Shown: positions 54,098 through 63,608 of the stretch, in pieces
How positions within the stretch are numbered: position 1 is the first letter of the stretch
How the letters are laid out: every line of letters starts with the position of its first letter
From: Pukyongia sp963768085
Lineage (GTDB): Bacteria; Bacteroidota; Bacteroidia; Flavobacteriales; Flavobacteriaceae
Assembly (NCBI GenBank): GCA_963768085.1
Contig: CAVYGO010000001.1
Span: forward strand, 1 to 64,000
Direction: 5' to 3'
DNA length: 64,000 bases
Position numbers and translations under genes: made by a program
Notes under the pieces: generated by a model
Database searches by the model: none
The model's input: only the letters and a program-made list of their open reading frames with translations
Told to the model about the DNA's origin: nothing

Positions 54098-56923
54098 TTA
54101 TAAGTTAATGAAGTAATCGTTGAGGTTAATTTCACGATCTAAATTAATTTTTTTACGTAATCGATAACGCTTTATTTCAACACTTCTAGGTGAAATATTA
54201 AGCAATGGGGCAATTTCTTTTGAAGATAGATTAAGACGCAAGTAACTGCACAACCTGAGATCACCAGGAGTTAATATCGGATGTAACTCTTTGATCTTCT
54301 TAAAGAAATCCTGGTCCGCATTATTAAATGCCTGCTCAAAGAACTTCCAGTCGTCAGCATCATTGAGAGTTTTATTTATAAGTTTAATAACAGATTTAAC
54401 TCCATCCGAATCCTTTAATCTCAGCAATTCATTCTTTATACCATTCAGAGTGTTGTTCTTGTTGATCATACTCATCGTAGAAATGGCCAATTCACGATTC
54501 CTTGAATCTATATCTTGCTGAAGGCCTTCATTTTTCAACTGAATGATTTTTTTCTGAGCCTCCAATTCTTTCAATTCCATTTCCTGTTTCGACTTATCTA
54601 TCGCTCTCTGCTGCTGTATTCTGTAATATCGTTTATATAACCAATTCACCAATAAGGCCAACAGAATAATACCAATAACATAGAAAAATATTCCCGTATT
54701 CGATAAATAATACGGTTTCCTAATAGTGAAATTATAAGAAGCGATATTCGTCGTCACTTGGTTGCCTACCTGTGCCCTCACACTGAATGTGTAGTCGCCA
54801 TGCTTCAAATTTTGAAAGGATTGAGAGGAAGCGGTGGACCACTCACTCCATCGCTCACCCATTCGGTCATCCAGGTTGTATTGGTATTTTGTAACTTCGA
54901 ATTTGTTATATGCAGGAACACTATATTGAAATTCCACGAAATTCTCATTGGCAGCGAACTCAATTTTCTCACGTAGGTTCACCGCCGTCAATTCGGTTGG
55001 ATTTACTCCATTTTTTACTAAATCCAGTTGAATTGAGTGCTTACTTTTCTCATGTTCTTCCATATTCAGAATTAAATATCCGTTTGAGGTACCAACCAGA
55101 TATTCATTTTCGTTGATCTTAGTGATGTTCTCATATCCTTTATTACCAATGTGCAATAGATTTGGAATAGGAATTCTTTTCACGCTGTAAGCGTCACCCA
55201 AACTCTCCTTGCTAATCCTGTTCACGTAATTCTTGGTAAAAAGCCATAATTGCTCCTCGGAATCACTTACAAGAATTCCTGTAATGTATTCGTCTTGTTC
55301 AAAAATTTTACTCAATTCAGGGTCTCGAACGAAGGTCACTGACTTTTCGATATACTTAAAAATCCCCTCCTCGCAGGCATAGTAGATGGTATCATTAAAC
55401 TTAGCTATGCTGGAATTTGAACTCTTACTTACCGCATCACTTTTACTGAAAGATATAATCTTAGTAAAATCTTCATCGATCTTCAACATGAAGATACCTT
55501 TGTATTCATGACTCACCAAAATCTTAGAATCCAAACTAATCTCAAAATGCTTGGCGGATAAATTAAAACCGGAAATCTTGTTGCGCAATGCCCAGTTCCC
55601 ATCTGACTTTTCCAGCACGTACAAACCGTCGTAATTTCCTTGCACAATTAATTCTGGTGTTCCGGGAACTTTACGCAGAAGCCAGGTTCCCATAACATCG
55701 GAAATCGGTTCTGCATTGCCACCTTTTACTATTAAAGTTCCAATATTATGGCCACAGAATAAATCCCCATTGATTGCATTCAAGGTCCAAACCTGTCCGC
55801 TTGTTCCTGTAACAAGTGCAAAGTCTAAATCACTGCCCTGTTCCTTATAGAACAAACCCTGGTTGGTTCCTAAGTACATATAACCATTGTATAATATAGA
55901 GGCATAAGATGTTCCAAGACGTCCTTTCTCATCGGTATAATTGGCGTATGGAGCATAGGCATTCACGCAATCTATCCCGTTGTCAAGTCCAACCCAAATA
56001 TTGCGATCTAAATCTTCAAAAAGGGACAGCGCAGTATTATTACTGAGTCCATTACCCTGGTTCAGAGAATACAGAAGTATTCCTGCATTGTTTAATACAT
56101 GGATTCCATCCGCAATGCTGCCCAGGATTAAATTTCCATCCATGGACTGCGTTGCGCTGTAAATCGCCAGACTCCTAATCTCCTCAGCAGCTGGCACATC
56201 CCATGGATCAGGTTCAGCATTGGATAAAAGAAACATACCATTGTTTTGAGTAATAAAACCAATTCCATCCTGAGTTTCGAACATATTGATTATGACGCCG
56301 TCCTTGAACACATCAGCGTCCGAAGACAATTTCTTATTTCCTTCCTTTATGGTATACAATCCTTCCTTGAATACCTGGAAAAAAATTTCGTCGTTAACCT
56401 GAAAGATCTTATTAATTGTATTTCCCGCAGTGATATATCTCACATGTCCATTCTCAAGGTTATATATCAGTATTCGATTCAACGACTGGAATAAAATCCA
56501 TTTGTCCTGCTGTATTATGTTCCATATCTGTTCATCCTCGAGAATCTTTATCCCTTTAGATTTGACCAGAGAAGTATACTTCAGTAATCCATTTTTCCGT
56601 GGAATCCAATAACCAAAATCCATGTAATTCCCGGTGTATATGGTGTCATTGATAACCTTTACCGAACGAATGATTGTACTATTAGGAGACGGATACAACC
56701 TCCAATTTGCACCATTAAATTCTAATAAGCCATCATTGTTTGCAATGTAGATTTTCTTGTTCGATGTTTGTGAGATTGACCAATTCTGATTTCCTCCATT
56801 GTATTGTTCTGGAGAGAAATTTAAAATAGGTGGCAATTCCTGAGATTGACCATTAGTGCAAAATACGAGAAAGACAGCCAGTACCCGTAGGAATAGTACT
56901 AATATGAATCTTCTCATTAGCAT
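54098..56923 (-). CDS. Membrane sensor regulator: propeller, triple-Tyr domain and LuxR-type HTH
   Basis: A 941-residue protein: signal peptide, then many propeller-type repeats (GLLEFNGANWRLYPSP, NIWVGLDNGIDCVNAYAP), then a Y_Y_Y-like beta domain (FEVTKYQYNLDDRMGERWSEW). One membrane helix is near residue 750 (FFYVIGIILLALLVNWLY). A coiled coil follows, and then a C-terminal LuxR-type helix-turn-helix (LCSYLRLNLSSKEIAPLLNISPRSVEIKRYR, with the DNA-contact helix in its second half). There is no kinase or receiver domain, so it would sense in the periplasm and bind DNA directly. It lies between the maltodextrin operon and SusC and is the likely regulator of one of these loci. Confidence 0.88.
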   Translation of the reverse strand: MLMRRFILVLFLRVLAVFLVFCTNGQSQELPPILNFSPEQYNGGNQNWSISQTSNKKIYIANNDGLLEFNGANWRLYPSPNSTIIRSVKVINDTIYTGNYMDFGYWIPRKNGLLKYTSLVKSKGIKILEDEQIWNIIQQDKWILFQSLNRILIYNLENGHVRYITAGNTINKIFQVNDEIFFQVFKEGLYTIKEGNKKLSSDADVFKDGVIINMFETQDGIGFITQNNGMFLLSNAEPDPWDVPAAEEIRSLAIYSATQSMDGNLILGSIADGIHVLNNAGILLYSLNQGNGLSNNTALSLFEDLDRNIWVGLDNGIDCVNAYAPYANYTDEKGRLGTSYASILYNGYMYLGTNQGLFYKEQGSDLDFALVTGTSGQVWTLNAINGDLFCGHNIGTLIVKGGNAEPISDVMGTWLLRKVPGTPELIVQGNYDGLYVLEKSDGNWALRNKISGFNLSAKHFEISLDSKILVSHEYKGIFMLKIDEDFTKIISFSKSDAVSKSSNSSIAKFNDTIYYACEEGIFKYIEKSVTFVRDPELSKIFEQDEYITGILVSDSEEQLWLFTKNYVNRISKESLGDAYSVKRIPIPNLLHIGNKGYENITKINENEYLVGTSNGYLILNMEEHEKSKHSIQLDLVKNGVNPTELTAVNLREKIEFAANENFVEFQYSVPAYNKFEVTKYQYNLDDRMGERWSEWSTASSQSFQNLKHGDYTFSVRAQVGNQVTTNIASYNFTIRKPYYLSNTGIFFYVIGIILLALLVNWLYKRYYRIQQQRAIDKSKQEMELKELEAQKKIIQLKNEGLQQDIDSRNRELAISTMSMINKNNTLNGIKNELLRLKDSDGVKSVIKLINKTLNDADDWKFFEQAFNNADQDFFKKIKELHPILTPGDLRLCSYLRLNLSSKEIAPLLNISPRSVEIKRYRLRKKINLDREINLNDYFINL

Positions 56924-57002
56924 ACCAGCAATGTAACACTATAAATAAAGACATGCAACATAATGTATACAGGTCTTGATTTTCGGATTTAACTTAAATG
57001 GA

Positions 57003-58448
57003 TTAATCTTTTTTGAGAATCATATATTGCCAAGGCCCTAAAGCTATTGATTCTGAACTTTTTATACTCATTTTTACTTCCGACAACAATTCTGTAAAAT
57101 CTCCGGAAATGTCTGTTTTAAATACCACTTCATCGGGAGATAAATTTGCAACAATGACTACAACATTGTCTCTTTTTCTTCTTTTAAGTGCAAAAATTTT
57201 ATCCGAATCCGCAGAAATTCGAGTAAATGTACCAGGATCTCTGGCACCGGAAAGTGCTGGCTCGTTATTTTTTATGTCGCCAAGTTTCTGCAGAAGCGGC
57301 CACATCTTTCCTTTTTTCTTTGGAATACTATCCTTTTCAAAAAACTTCAACCGATGGTCCAAATCGTATTCCTGTCCGCTGTAGATCAATGGCATCCCCG
57401 GCAGGCAATAGGTTAACACCAGCATCACTTCAGAAGCGTCTCCCATGCGTTCCGGGATGGATCCAGCCCAGGAATTCTCATCGTGGTTGGTGAGAAAATT
57501 CATAAGAAAACCGCCGTTCTTCCACATTTCGTCCAGGTGCCTCATATGATTGTCCAGGTCGTTCACGTTCTTTTCCCCCTTTGCAATCGCATTCAGCAGG
57601 TGATGGGTTTCCCAGCCGTAAGCCATTTCAAAAAGGTTGTTTTGTGTGAGCTCGGGATTCTCCCATTCGGCCAACATAAAGATATCTTTCCCGGCTCGTA
57701 GTTTGGGGATGGCATCAGCCCAGAAATCCGTCGGGACCATTCCGGCCATATCGCAACGGAAACCATCTATACCTTCTTCCTTAACCCAATACATCATATC
57801 GGCTATCATGGCCTCCCTCATATCCATATTGTCATAGTTGAGATCGGCTACGTCTTCCCAACCCACCGATGTTCCATCGTCATTCAGAGGATCTGTGATC
57901 TCACCTTCACTATTCTTTGTGTAGAAATCAGGATGCTCGGAGATCCATGTATGATCCCATCCTGTGTGATTCGGAACCCAGTCCAGTATCACATACATAC
58001 CATTGTCGTGTGCTGTGTTCAGTAGGGTTCTGAAATCTTCTATGGTCCCAAATTCCGGATTAATTTTTCTGAAATCTGAAACCGCATAATAGCTTCCCAG
58101 ATACTTCTCCCGTGCCTTTGGATCCTCAATATCCTCCACCATTTTATCGCCAAAAGCCTTCCTTTTCACTTTAGAAATTGGAAAAATTGGCATTAGCCAA
58201 ATGATCTTCACCCCCAATTCCTTTAGTTGAGGAATGTCTCTTGTAAAGGCATCAAAAGTTCCTTCCGGTGAATATTGCCTGATATTGGCTTCATAAATTA
58301 TGGCCGATTCCAGGACGGAATCGGTAATCGGTGCGATTTCTTCAATACTACTTTGTACTTCCACAGCTTCTTTTTTTGTTTCCGTTTTACATCCGACGGT
58401 AAGTACCGCTACGGCTATTATTAATTTATACTTTATCATTTTATTCAT
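57003..58448 (-). CDS. GH13 alpha-amylase-family lipoprotein (first)
   Basis: A 481-residue lipoprotein (lipobox ending VGC). GH13 regions: VILDWVPNHTG (region I), DGFRCDMAGMVP with nucleophile Asp (region II), LAEWENPE with acid Glu (region III), and NFLTNHDENSW (region IV). A C-terminal beta domain follows. It would hydrolyse alpha-1,4-glucan or maltodextrins in the periplasm or at the surface. Its start overlaps the second GH13 stop by 8 bases. It is the last gene of the maltodextrin operon. Confidence 0.94.
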   Translation of the reverse strand: MNKMIKYKLIIAVAVLTVGCKTETKKEAVEVQSSIEEIAPITDSVLESAIIYEANIRQYSPEGTFDAFTRDIPQLKELGVKIIWLMPIFPISKVKRKAFGDKMVEDIEDPKAREKYLGSYYAVSDFRKINPEFGTIEDFRTLLNTAHDNGMYVILDWVPNHTGWDHTWISEHPDFYTKNSEGEITDPLNDDGTSVGWEDVADLNYDNMDMREAMIADMMYWVKEEGIDGFRCDMAGMVPTDFWADAIPKLRAGKDIFMLAEWENPELTQNNLFEMAYGWETHHLLNAIAKGEKNVNDLDNHMRHLDEMWKNGGFLMNFLTNHDENSWAGSIPERMGDASEVMLVLTYCLPGMPLIYSGQEYDLDHRLKFFEKDSIPKKKGKMWPLLQKLGDIKNNEPALSGARDPGTFTRISADSDKIFALKRRKRDNVVVIVANLSPDEVVFKTDISGDFTELLSEVKMSIKSSESIALGPWQYMILKKD

Positions 58449-60129
58449 TTGTTGTTTCCAGCAACACCAGCGTATACTCTGAAGTTATGGTTACTGAACC
58501 CCCTGTAACTTCTGCAACTGCTCCACTGTATGCATCGCGGATCTTTGTTCCGTTCTCAAAAACATCAGACACGGAAACCGACTTCGGTCCTTCCGGAAGG
58601 TCCAGGCCAACAACCACCCTATCAGAAATTTCACCTTCAGAATAAGTACGTTTAAATACATAAGGGCTTTCCGAGATCATTTCATGGATGCCTGCACCCA
58701 CAGAAATATGATCGTTCCTGAAACGACCCAGTTTTTGCCAGTGCGCCAGAATTTGTGCTGTTTCCTCATTATTATCAATATCCTCCCAGTTCATGAATGA
58801 CCGTAAGGTTGCATCTCCACTGGTTCCATCAACTATTAGTGTTCTTGACGACTCATCACCGTAATAAACCTGGGAAGCACCGGGCACTAGTAATAATCGG
58901 TTAGCGGCCTCATATGGTTTTGTGCGATCCTTATCGAAGGGTTCACCATCGTCATGAGAACTCACATAACTAAGCGTGCTGTAGCCCTTCAGATCTCCAT
59001 TCAAGACATCATTATAGCTACTGAAAACTTGCTCATAGGTACGACTAGCACTCGCACGTAGATCGAAGTTGATCAGCGCGTCGAAACTGTCTTTAAAGTA
59101 ATCCACTTTTCGATCACCAAAATCATAGGTCCGGCCATTCAACATAGTATAGAAATAGATCTCTCCTACCATATAAAACGAGGCATCATCCAGTACTTTA
59201 TCAGGATTTGCTTTCTTCCAGCTGTTAAAAGCATCCTCGCATACATCCTCAAATTCCTCCCACACATATTCTTCGGTATGCTTTACCGTATCCACACGGT
59301 AACCATCAATTCCGAAGTCATGGATATAATCAGCCAACCATTTCATAATATAAAACCTGGGTGCCCGGGGATGGCCTGTCTTTTCAAAAAAGGCATCCAG
59401 TTCGGCCAGTTCTTCATCATATCTGCCTTCGGCTTTCCATTTCGCTACCAGTTGGAGAGGCAATTCAACGGCCTCATTACTCTCTGTACGGATATCCGGC
59501 AGGTTTTCAACCAGGGTACAGGTGACAGTGCTTTCATAATCCTTAAATTCACATTTAGGACTGGTTCGCACCCATTCTTCCGGCCAGACCGTATCCTGTT
59601 CCGTCACAGGACCCGTATGATTAATTACAGCGTCCAATAAGATCCTTATACCATTTGCATGCGCAGTTTCAACCAACTCGGCAAGGTCTGCCCTGGTCCC
59701 GAAATTCGGATCCAGCGTGGTCCAGTCTTTGGTCCAGTAGCCGTGATACCCATAGGTGAATCCTGTTCCTTCATCGGTACCGTTGTGAATTTGTTCAACA
59801 ACCGGTGTCATCCAGATAGCATTGATACCCAGATCGGTGAAATACCCTTCCTTTATTTTTTGTGTAATACCTTTCAGATCCCCGCCTTTAAATCCGCGCA
59901 AGACAGCTGTTTCTTTAGAACGATCAAAATTCACATCATTCGATAGGTCTCCATTCATAAAACGGTCGGTCAGCAAAAAATATATAGTTGCCGCCTTCCA
60001 GCTAAAAGGTTTGGCGATTGTGGATTCAGCATTAGTGTTTGTGGCTACCGCTTTATTTTTATTATCAGCACAGCTTAAAACGAGGATTAGAAAGGAAATA
60101 AATATCCCGGTGATTCTCAAGTTTCTCAT
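58441..60129 (-). CDS. GH13 alpha-amylase-family lipoprotein (second)
   Basis: A 562-residue lipoprotein starting with ATG at 60129 (MRNLRITGIFISFLILVLSC); a TTG two codons upstream is less likely. GH13 regions: RILLDAVINHTGPV, DGYRVDTVKHTEEY with nucleophile Asp, YMVGEIYFY with acid Glu, and LSYVSSHDDGEPF. It has a long insertion with Cys pairs (KCEFKDYESTVTC). This resembles SusG-like/neopullulanase lipoproteins in layout, though exact specificity is unknown. It lies 16 bases after the GH65 stop. Confidence 0.93.
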   Translation of the reverse strand: MRNLRITGIFISFLILVLSCADNKNKAVATNTNAESTIAKPFSWKAATIYFLLTDRFMNGDLSNDVNFDRSKETAVLRGFKGGDLKGITQKIKEGYFTDLGINAIWMTPVVEQIHNGTDEGTGFTYGYHGYWTKDWTTLDPNFGTRADLAELVETAHANGIRILLDAVINHTGPVTEQDTVWPEEWVRTSPKCEFKDYESTVTCTLVENLPDIRTESNEAVELPLQLVAKWKAEGRYDEELAELDAFFEKTGHPRAPRFYIMKWLADYIHDFGIDGYRVDTVKHTEEYVWEEFEDVCEDAFNSWKKANPDKVLDDASFYMVGEIYFYTMLNGRTYDFGDRKVDYFKDSFDALINFDLRASASRTYEQVFSSYNDVLNGDLKGYSTLSYVSSHDDGEPFDKDRTKPYEAANRLLLVPGASQVYYGDESSRTLIVDGTSGDATLRSFMNWEDIDNNEETAQILAHWQKLGRFRNDHISVGAGIHEMISESPYVFKRTYSEGEISDRVVVGLDLPEGPKSVSVSDVFENGTKIRDAYSGAVAEVTGGSVTITSEYTLVLLETTNE

Positions 60130-60145
60130 ATACAAATTTCTTCAG

Positions 60146-62440
60146 TTATGTTGTTGGCTCAATAGTTTTGGTCTCACCATTGAGTTTTATTGTTAGCGGC
60201 TCTTTTCCTGTTAATTTAAATGAATTACCATCCCTGGTTACAGTTACCCGAAGGATCTGTCCCCTGAAATTTACTTTGAAGGAATATTCGTCCCAATGTT
60301 CAGGAATACGAGGATGAAATTCAAGGTGATCATCTCGTACACGCATTCCTCCGAATCCTTCCACTATACTCAGCCAGGTTCCTGCCATACTGGTAATATG
60401 ACAGCCTTCTTCTACTTCCTTGTTATAATCGTCAAGATCGAGACGTGAAGTTCTTAAATAGAATGTATACGCCTGTTCCATCCTGCCTAGCTTAGCCGCC
60501 TGGATACTGTGAACACAAGGTGAAAGTGAAGATTCATGTACGGTGAAGGGTTCGTAAAAATTGAAATGCCGCTCCAGTTCTTCCTGCGAGAAGTGATCTT
60601 CGTAAAAATAGAATCCCTGTAACACATCGGCCTGTTTAATATAGGGTGACCTAAGAATTCGATCCCAGGACCATTTCTGATTGATAGGACGCTGAGAGCG
60701 ATCCAGTTCTGCAACGGTGATAAGTTCCTTATCCAGGAAGCCGTCCTGTTGAAGGTAAATGTTGTTCTCTTCAGAATATGGAAAATACATATCGGAGGCT
60801 ACCTTCTTCCATTCTGAAACTTCCGTTTCGGACAAGCCTGTGATCGACATGATCCGGTTATAGTCTGCAGTATACTCATGCTTCACCTTCTCTATTTCCG
60901 CAGCAGCATATTCGATGCACCATTTAGCTGTGAAATTAGTGTACCAGTTATTATTCACATTATTCTCATATTCGTTGGGACCTGTAACACCAAGTATCAC
61001 ATATTTGTTCTTAAATTTACTGAAGTTAGCCCGCTGATGCCAGAATCGTGCTATCCCGATAAGTACTTCAAGTCCTTTTTCAGGAACATAACTATAATCC
61101 CCGGTGTAGCGTACATAATTATATATTGCAAATGCGATGGCGCCGTTTCTGTGGATCTCTTCGAAAGTGATCTCCCATTCATTGTGACATTCCTCACCAT
61201 TCATCGTTACCATTGGATAAAGGGCCGCACCATTTGAAAAACCTAATTTCTCAGCGTTTTCAATAGCCTTCTGTAAATGATTATAGCGATACACCAATAA
61301 GTTTCGTGCTACCTTATGATCCTTGGTTGCCATGTAGAACGGCAGGCAGTAGGCTTCGGTATCCCAATAGGTGCTTCCTCCATACTTTTCACCGGTAAAC
61401 CCTTTGGGTCCAATATTAAGTCGGGCATCTTTACCCAGATACGTCTGGTTGAGCTGGAAAATATTAAAACGAATCCCCTGTTGGGCTTCCACATCTCCCT
61501 TGATAGAGATATCTGCCATATCCCAGATCGAGGCCCAGGCATCAGCCTGGCTTTTCTTCAGTTTCTCATAACCGATACTGATACCTTTTTCAACCGCGGA
61601 TTTGGCCGCATCAATAAGTTCATCAGGATTGTGATTGTGGGAAACTGTATAGCCTGCATATTTGATCAAGGTCGCATTCTCGTCTTTTTTCGCTGTTACC
61701 GAATAATTCAGTTGAATAGATTGTTCTGCTTCATTCGTTGTGTAATCCGGTGTAATGCTATTTTGGTTCAGATACACTTCGGACTGCATATAGGTGCAGA
61801 TATGAAATTCCGTTTTCATGGTTTTGGATCGGATGAATGCCTGGTGGTTGGCTTCCGAAACACTTAACGTATCCCAAAATTTATCGTCCCAATTACTATC
61901 TTCATTGGTGATTCCACCGTCCAGATACGGACTAAATACAATTTCAGCGTCCTTGTTAAGCGGTTTTACATCATAATTGATAATTCCCAGTTCATCCATA
62001 TCAATATGGAGGATTCGCGTACTGGTTACAGCTATCTCCGTACCATTTCGAAGGGTTGCTTCGAAGGATCTACGATAATAACCTTCCTGCATATTGAGTT
62101 CTCTTCTGAAGTTGTGCACCTTTGTACATTGATGCAGGTCAAGATTTTCGCCATTCACGGAAACTTTCAGGCCGATCCAGTTGGGAGCATTCAATACTTT
62201 GGCGAAATATTCCGGATAACCGTTCTTCCACCAGCCTACGCGTGTTTTATCGGGATAATACACCCCGGCCACATAGCTTCCTTGAAATGTTTTGCCTGTA
62301 TAGTCCTCTTCAAAATTGGCTCTTTGGCCCATGGCACCATTACCAATACTAAATAAACTTTCGGAAGATTTCACTTTTTCGGCGTCAAAGCCTTCTTCAA
62401 TAATCGACCACGGGTCTGGTTTGATATAATCCTGATTCAT
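60146..62440 (-). CDS. GH65 maltose phosphorylase
   Basis: A 764-residue cytosolic protein without a signal peptide. The (alpha/alpha)6 barrel has the catalytic acid Glu in GVTGPNEYENNVNNNWYTN, with STYWDTEAYCLPFY and NGEECHNEWEITFEEIHRNG (in part) around the site. The N-terminal beta-sandwich begins PWSIIEEGFDAEKVKSSES. GH65 phosphorylases split maltose with phosphate into glucose and beta-glucose-1-phosphate. pgmB overlaps its start (TAATG at 62438-62442) and converts that product to glucose-6-phosphate, which strongly supports the maltose phosphorylase assignment over trehalose or kojibiose forms, though these are not excluded. Confidence 0.88.
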   Translation of the reverse strand: MNQDYIKPDPWSIIEEGFDAEKVKSSESLFSIGNGAMGQRANFEEDYTGKTFQGSYVAGVYYPDKTRVGWWKNGYPEYFAKVLNAPNWIGLKVSVNGENLDLHQCTKVHNFRRELNMQEGYYRRSFEATLRNGTEIAVTSTRILHIDMDELGIINYDVKPLNKDAEIVFSPYLDGGITNEDSNWDDKFWDTLSVSEANHQAFIRSKTMKTEFHICTYMQSEVYLNQNSITPDYTTNEAEQSIQLNYSVTAKKDENATLIKYAGYTVSHNHNPDELIDAAKSAVEKGISIGYEKLKKSQADAWASIWDMADISIKGDVEAQQGIRFNIFQLNQTYLGKDARLNIGPKGFTGEKYGGSTYWDTEAYCLPFYMATKDHKVARNLLVYRYNHLQKAIENAEKLGFSNGAALYPMVTMNGEECHNEWEITFEEIHRNGAIAFAIYNYVRYTGDYSYVPEKGLEVLIGIARFWHQRANFSKFKNKYVILGVTGPNEYENNVNNNWYTNFTAKWCIEYAAAEIEKVKHEYTADYNRIMSITGLSETEVSEWKKVASDMYFPYSEENNIYLQQDGFLDKELITVAELDRSQRPINQKWSWDRILRSPYIKQADVLQGFYFYEDHFSQEELERHFNFYEPFTVHESSLSPCVHSIQAAKLGRMEQAYTFYLRTSRLDLDDYNKEVEEGCHITSMAGTWLSIVEGFGGMRVRDDHLEFHPRIPEHWDEYSFKVNFRGQILRVTVTRDGNSFKLTGKEPLTIKLNGETKTIEPTT

Positions 62441-63096
62441 TATTCTGAAATTAATTTAGAAAAAAATTCGTTTGATATTTCTGTAAAATCTTTGAAAACA
62501 TAGGTCGCTTCGTGTAAGACGGACGGATCACCTATCCCGATGCTCATCATTCCACCTGTATTGGCCGCCCTGATACCGGCAACCGAATCCTCGAAAACGA
62601 CACAATTTTCCGGAGGCACCCCCAATCCTTCGGCAGCTTTTAAAAATACTTCGGGATCCGGTTTTGCTTTACTCACATTGGTCCCGTCAATAACGGTATC
62701 GAAAACGTTAAGTAATTCGACCTCTTTCAGGATGGTCCGGGCATTCTTACTTGCCGACCCCAAGGCAATGGGTTGTTTATTCTGTTTTAAAAATGAAAGC
62801 ACCCGGGGAACATCCGGAAGGATCTCTTCCTCGTCCATTCGTTCAATATAACTCAGATAGTCCTTATTCTTCGTATCCAGTAATTCGTCAAAGCGATCTT
62901 CGGAAAGTTTCATCTTACCCCAGTCAAGAATTTTCTCGAGGGACCCAATTCGGCTAACACCCTTTAAATGTTCATTCTGTTTTTTACTGAAAGGAATACC
63001 CAGGTGCTCCGCTAATCTACTCCATGCTGCATAATGATATCTGGCAGTGTCTACAATAACTCCGTCCAGATCGAAAATAAATCCTTTCTTATTCAT
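62440..63096 (-). CDS. pgmB: Beta-phosphoglucomutase
   Basis: A 218-residue HAD-superfamily enzyme. Nucleophile and acid/base Asp are in KGFIFDLDGVIVDTARYHY. Substrate-cap motifs: HLKGVSRIGSLEKIL. Later: ALGSASKNARTILKEV (Ser/Lys) and VFEDSVAGIRAANTGGM. It converts beta-glucose-1-phosphate to glucose-6-phosphate. The start overlaps by 8 bases the stop of the MFS remnant, and the stop overlaps the GH65 start, so the three are one transcript. Confidence 0.95.
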   Translation of the reverse strand: MNKKGFIFDLDGVIVDTARYHYAAWSRLAEHLGIPFSKKQNEHLKGVSRIGSLEKILDWGKMKLSEDRFDELLDTKNKDYLSYIERMDEEEILPDVPRVLSFLKQNKQPIALGSASKNARTILKEVELLNVFDTVIDGTNVSKAKPDPEVFLKAAEGLGVPPENCVVFEDSVAGIRAANTGGMMSIGIGDPSVLHEATYVFKDFTEISNEFFSKLISE

Positions 63097-63475
63097 TAAT
63101 GTCTACTTTTTTAACTATTGTTAGTGGTAGTATCAGTAATCCGGCCACAATCATCCCGGCAGCTACCATAAGTGAGGTGGAATTAGGCATGACAAATAAA
63201 GTTATGGAGGCTAGTAAGGCAACTACTAGTACGTGAGGCTTTCGTCGTCCTAAACAATTCCAGGTCCTGTCACTGAAATATCTATAAATGGGTTGAAAGA
63301 TCGATCCGGTTACTGGGGCTGCGATCCACAATATTGGAATGGATTCATTAGCAGCACCTGACTTTTTAAAAACTCGTGAGGTATTGGCATTCTGATGTGC
63401 AAACCCGAACTGAATTCCTGGAAAACCGAAACTCATATTCCAAATCTGCCAAAAACTTAACTTTGGTTTTTCCAT
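63089..63475 (-). pseudogene. Internally deleted MFS sugar transporter remnant
   Basis: A 128-residue frame. Residues 1 to about 108 match the first part of an SLC45/MFS maltose-type transporter: KPKLSFWQIWNMSFGF, then ILWIAAPVTG, a helix-loop YFSDRTWNCLGRRKPH, and LVMPNSTS-like FVMPNSTSLMVAAGM. Then, within 'VAAGM-IVAG', the sequence jumps to what looks like the C-terminal end of the same family (LLILPLTIVKKVDINE). A normal protein is about 450-500 residues, so some 330 are missing. Some residues usually conserved in the first part also look changed (for example GFPG for GFLG, IYRYF for IIGYF, from memory). It is still in frame and still overlaps pgmB by 8 bases. Confidence 0.7.
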
Positions 63476-63505
63476 ATTGATAGCCTCTTTGCTTCAATAT
63501 GAGAC

Positions 63506-63540
63506 TCTTTCATAATGAAAGAAGCAGCATATCAAAACTA
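63506..63540 (-). promoter_or_regulatory. Candidate promoter and operator of the maltodextrin operon
   Basis: Read toward pgmB: TAGTTTTG (63533-63540) fits the Bacteroidota -7 box TAnnTTTG. Eleven bases farther down is a perfect inverted repeat, TCTTTCAT-T-ATGAAAGA on this strand (63506-63522), just past the expected start of transcription. That is a usual repressor position, and a LacI-family gene lies just upstream. Confidence 0.5.
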
Positions 63541-63608
63541 ATCTAAATAGGAAGTAAAAATTGAGTCCTGATAGGCGTGCGTAAATATAACGTATTTTTT
63601 AAAATTCC

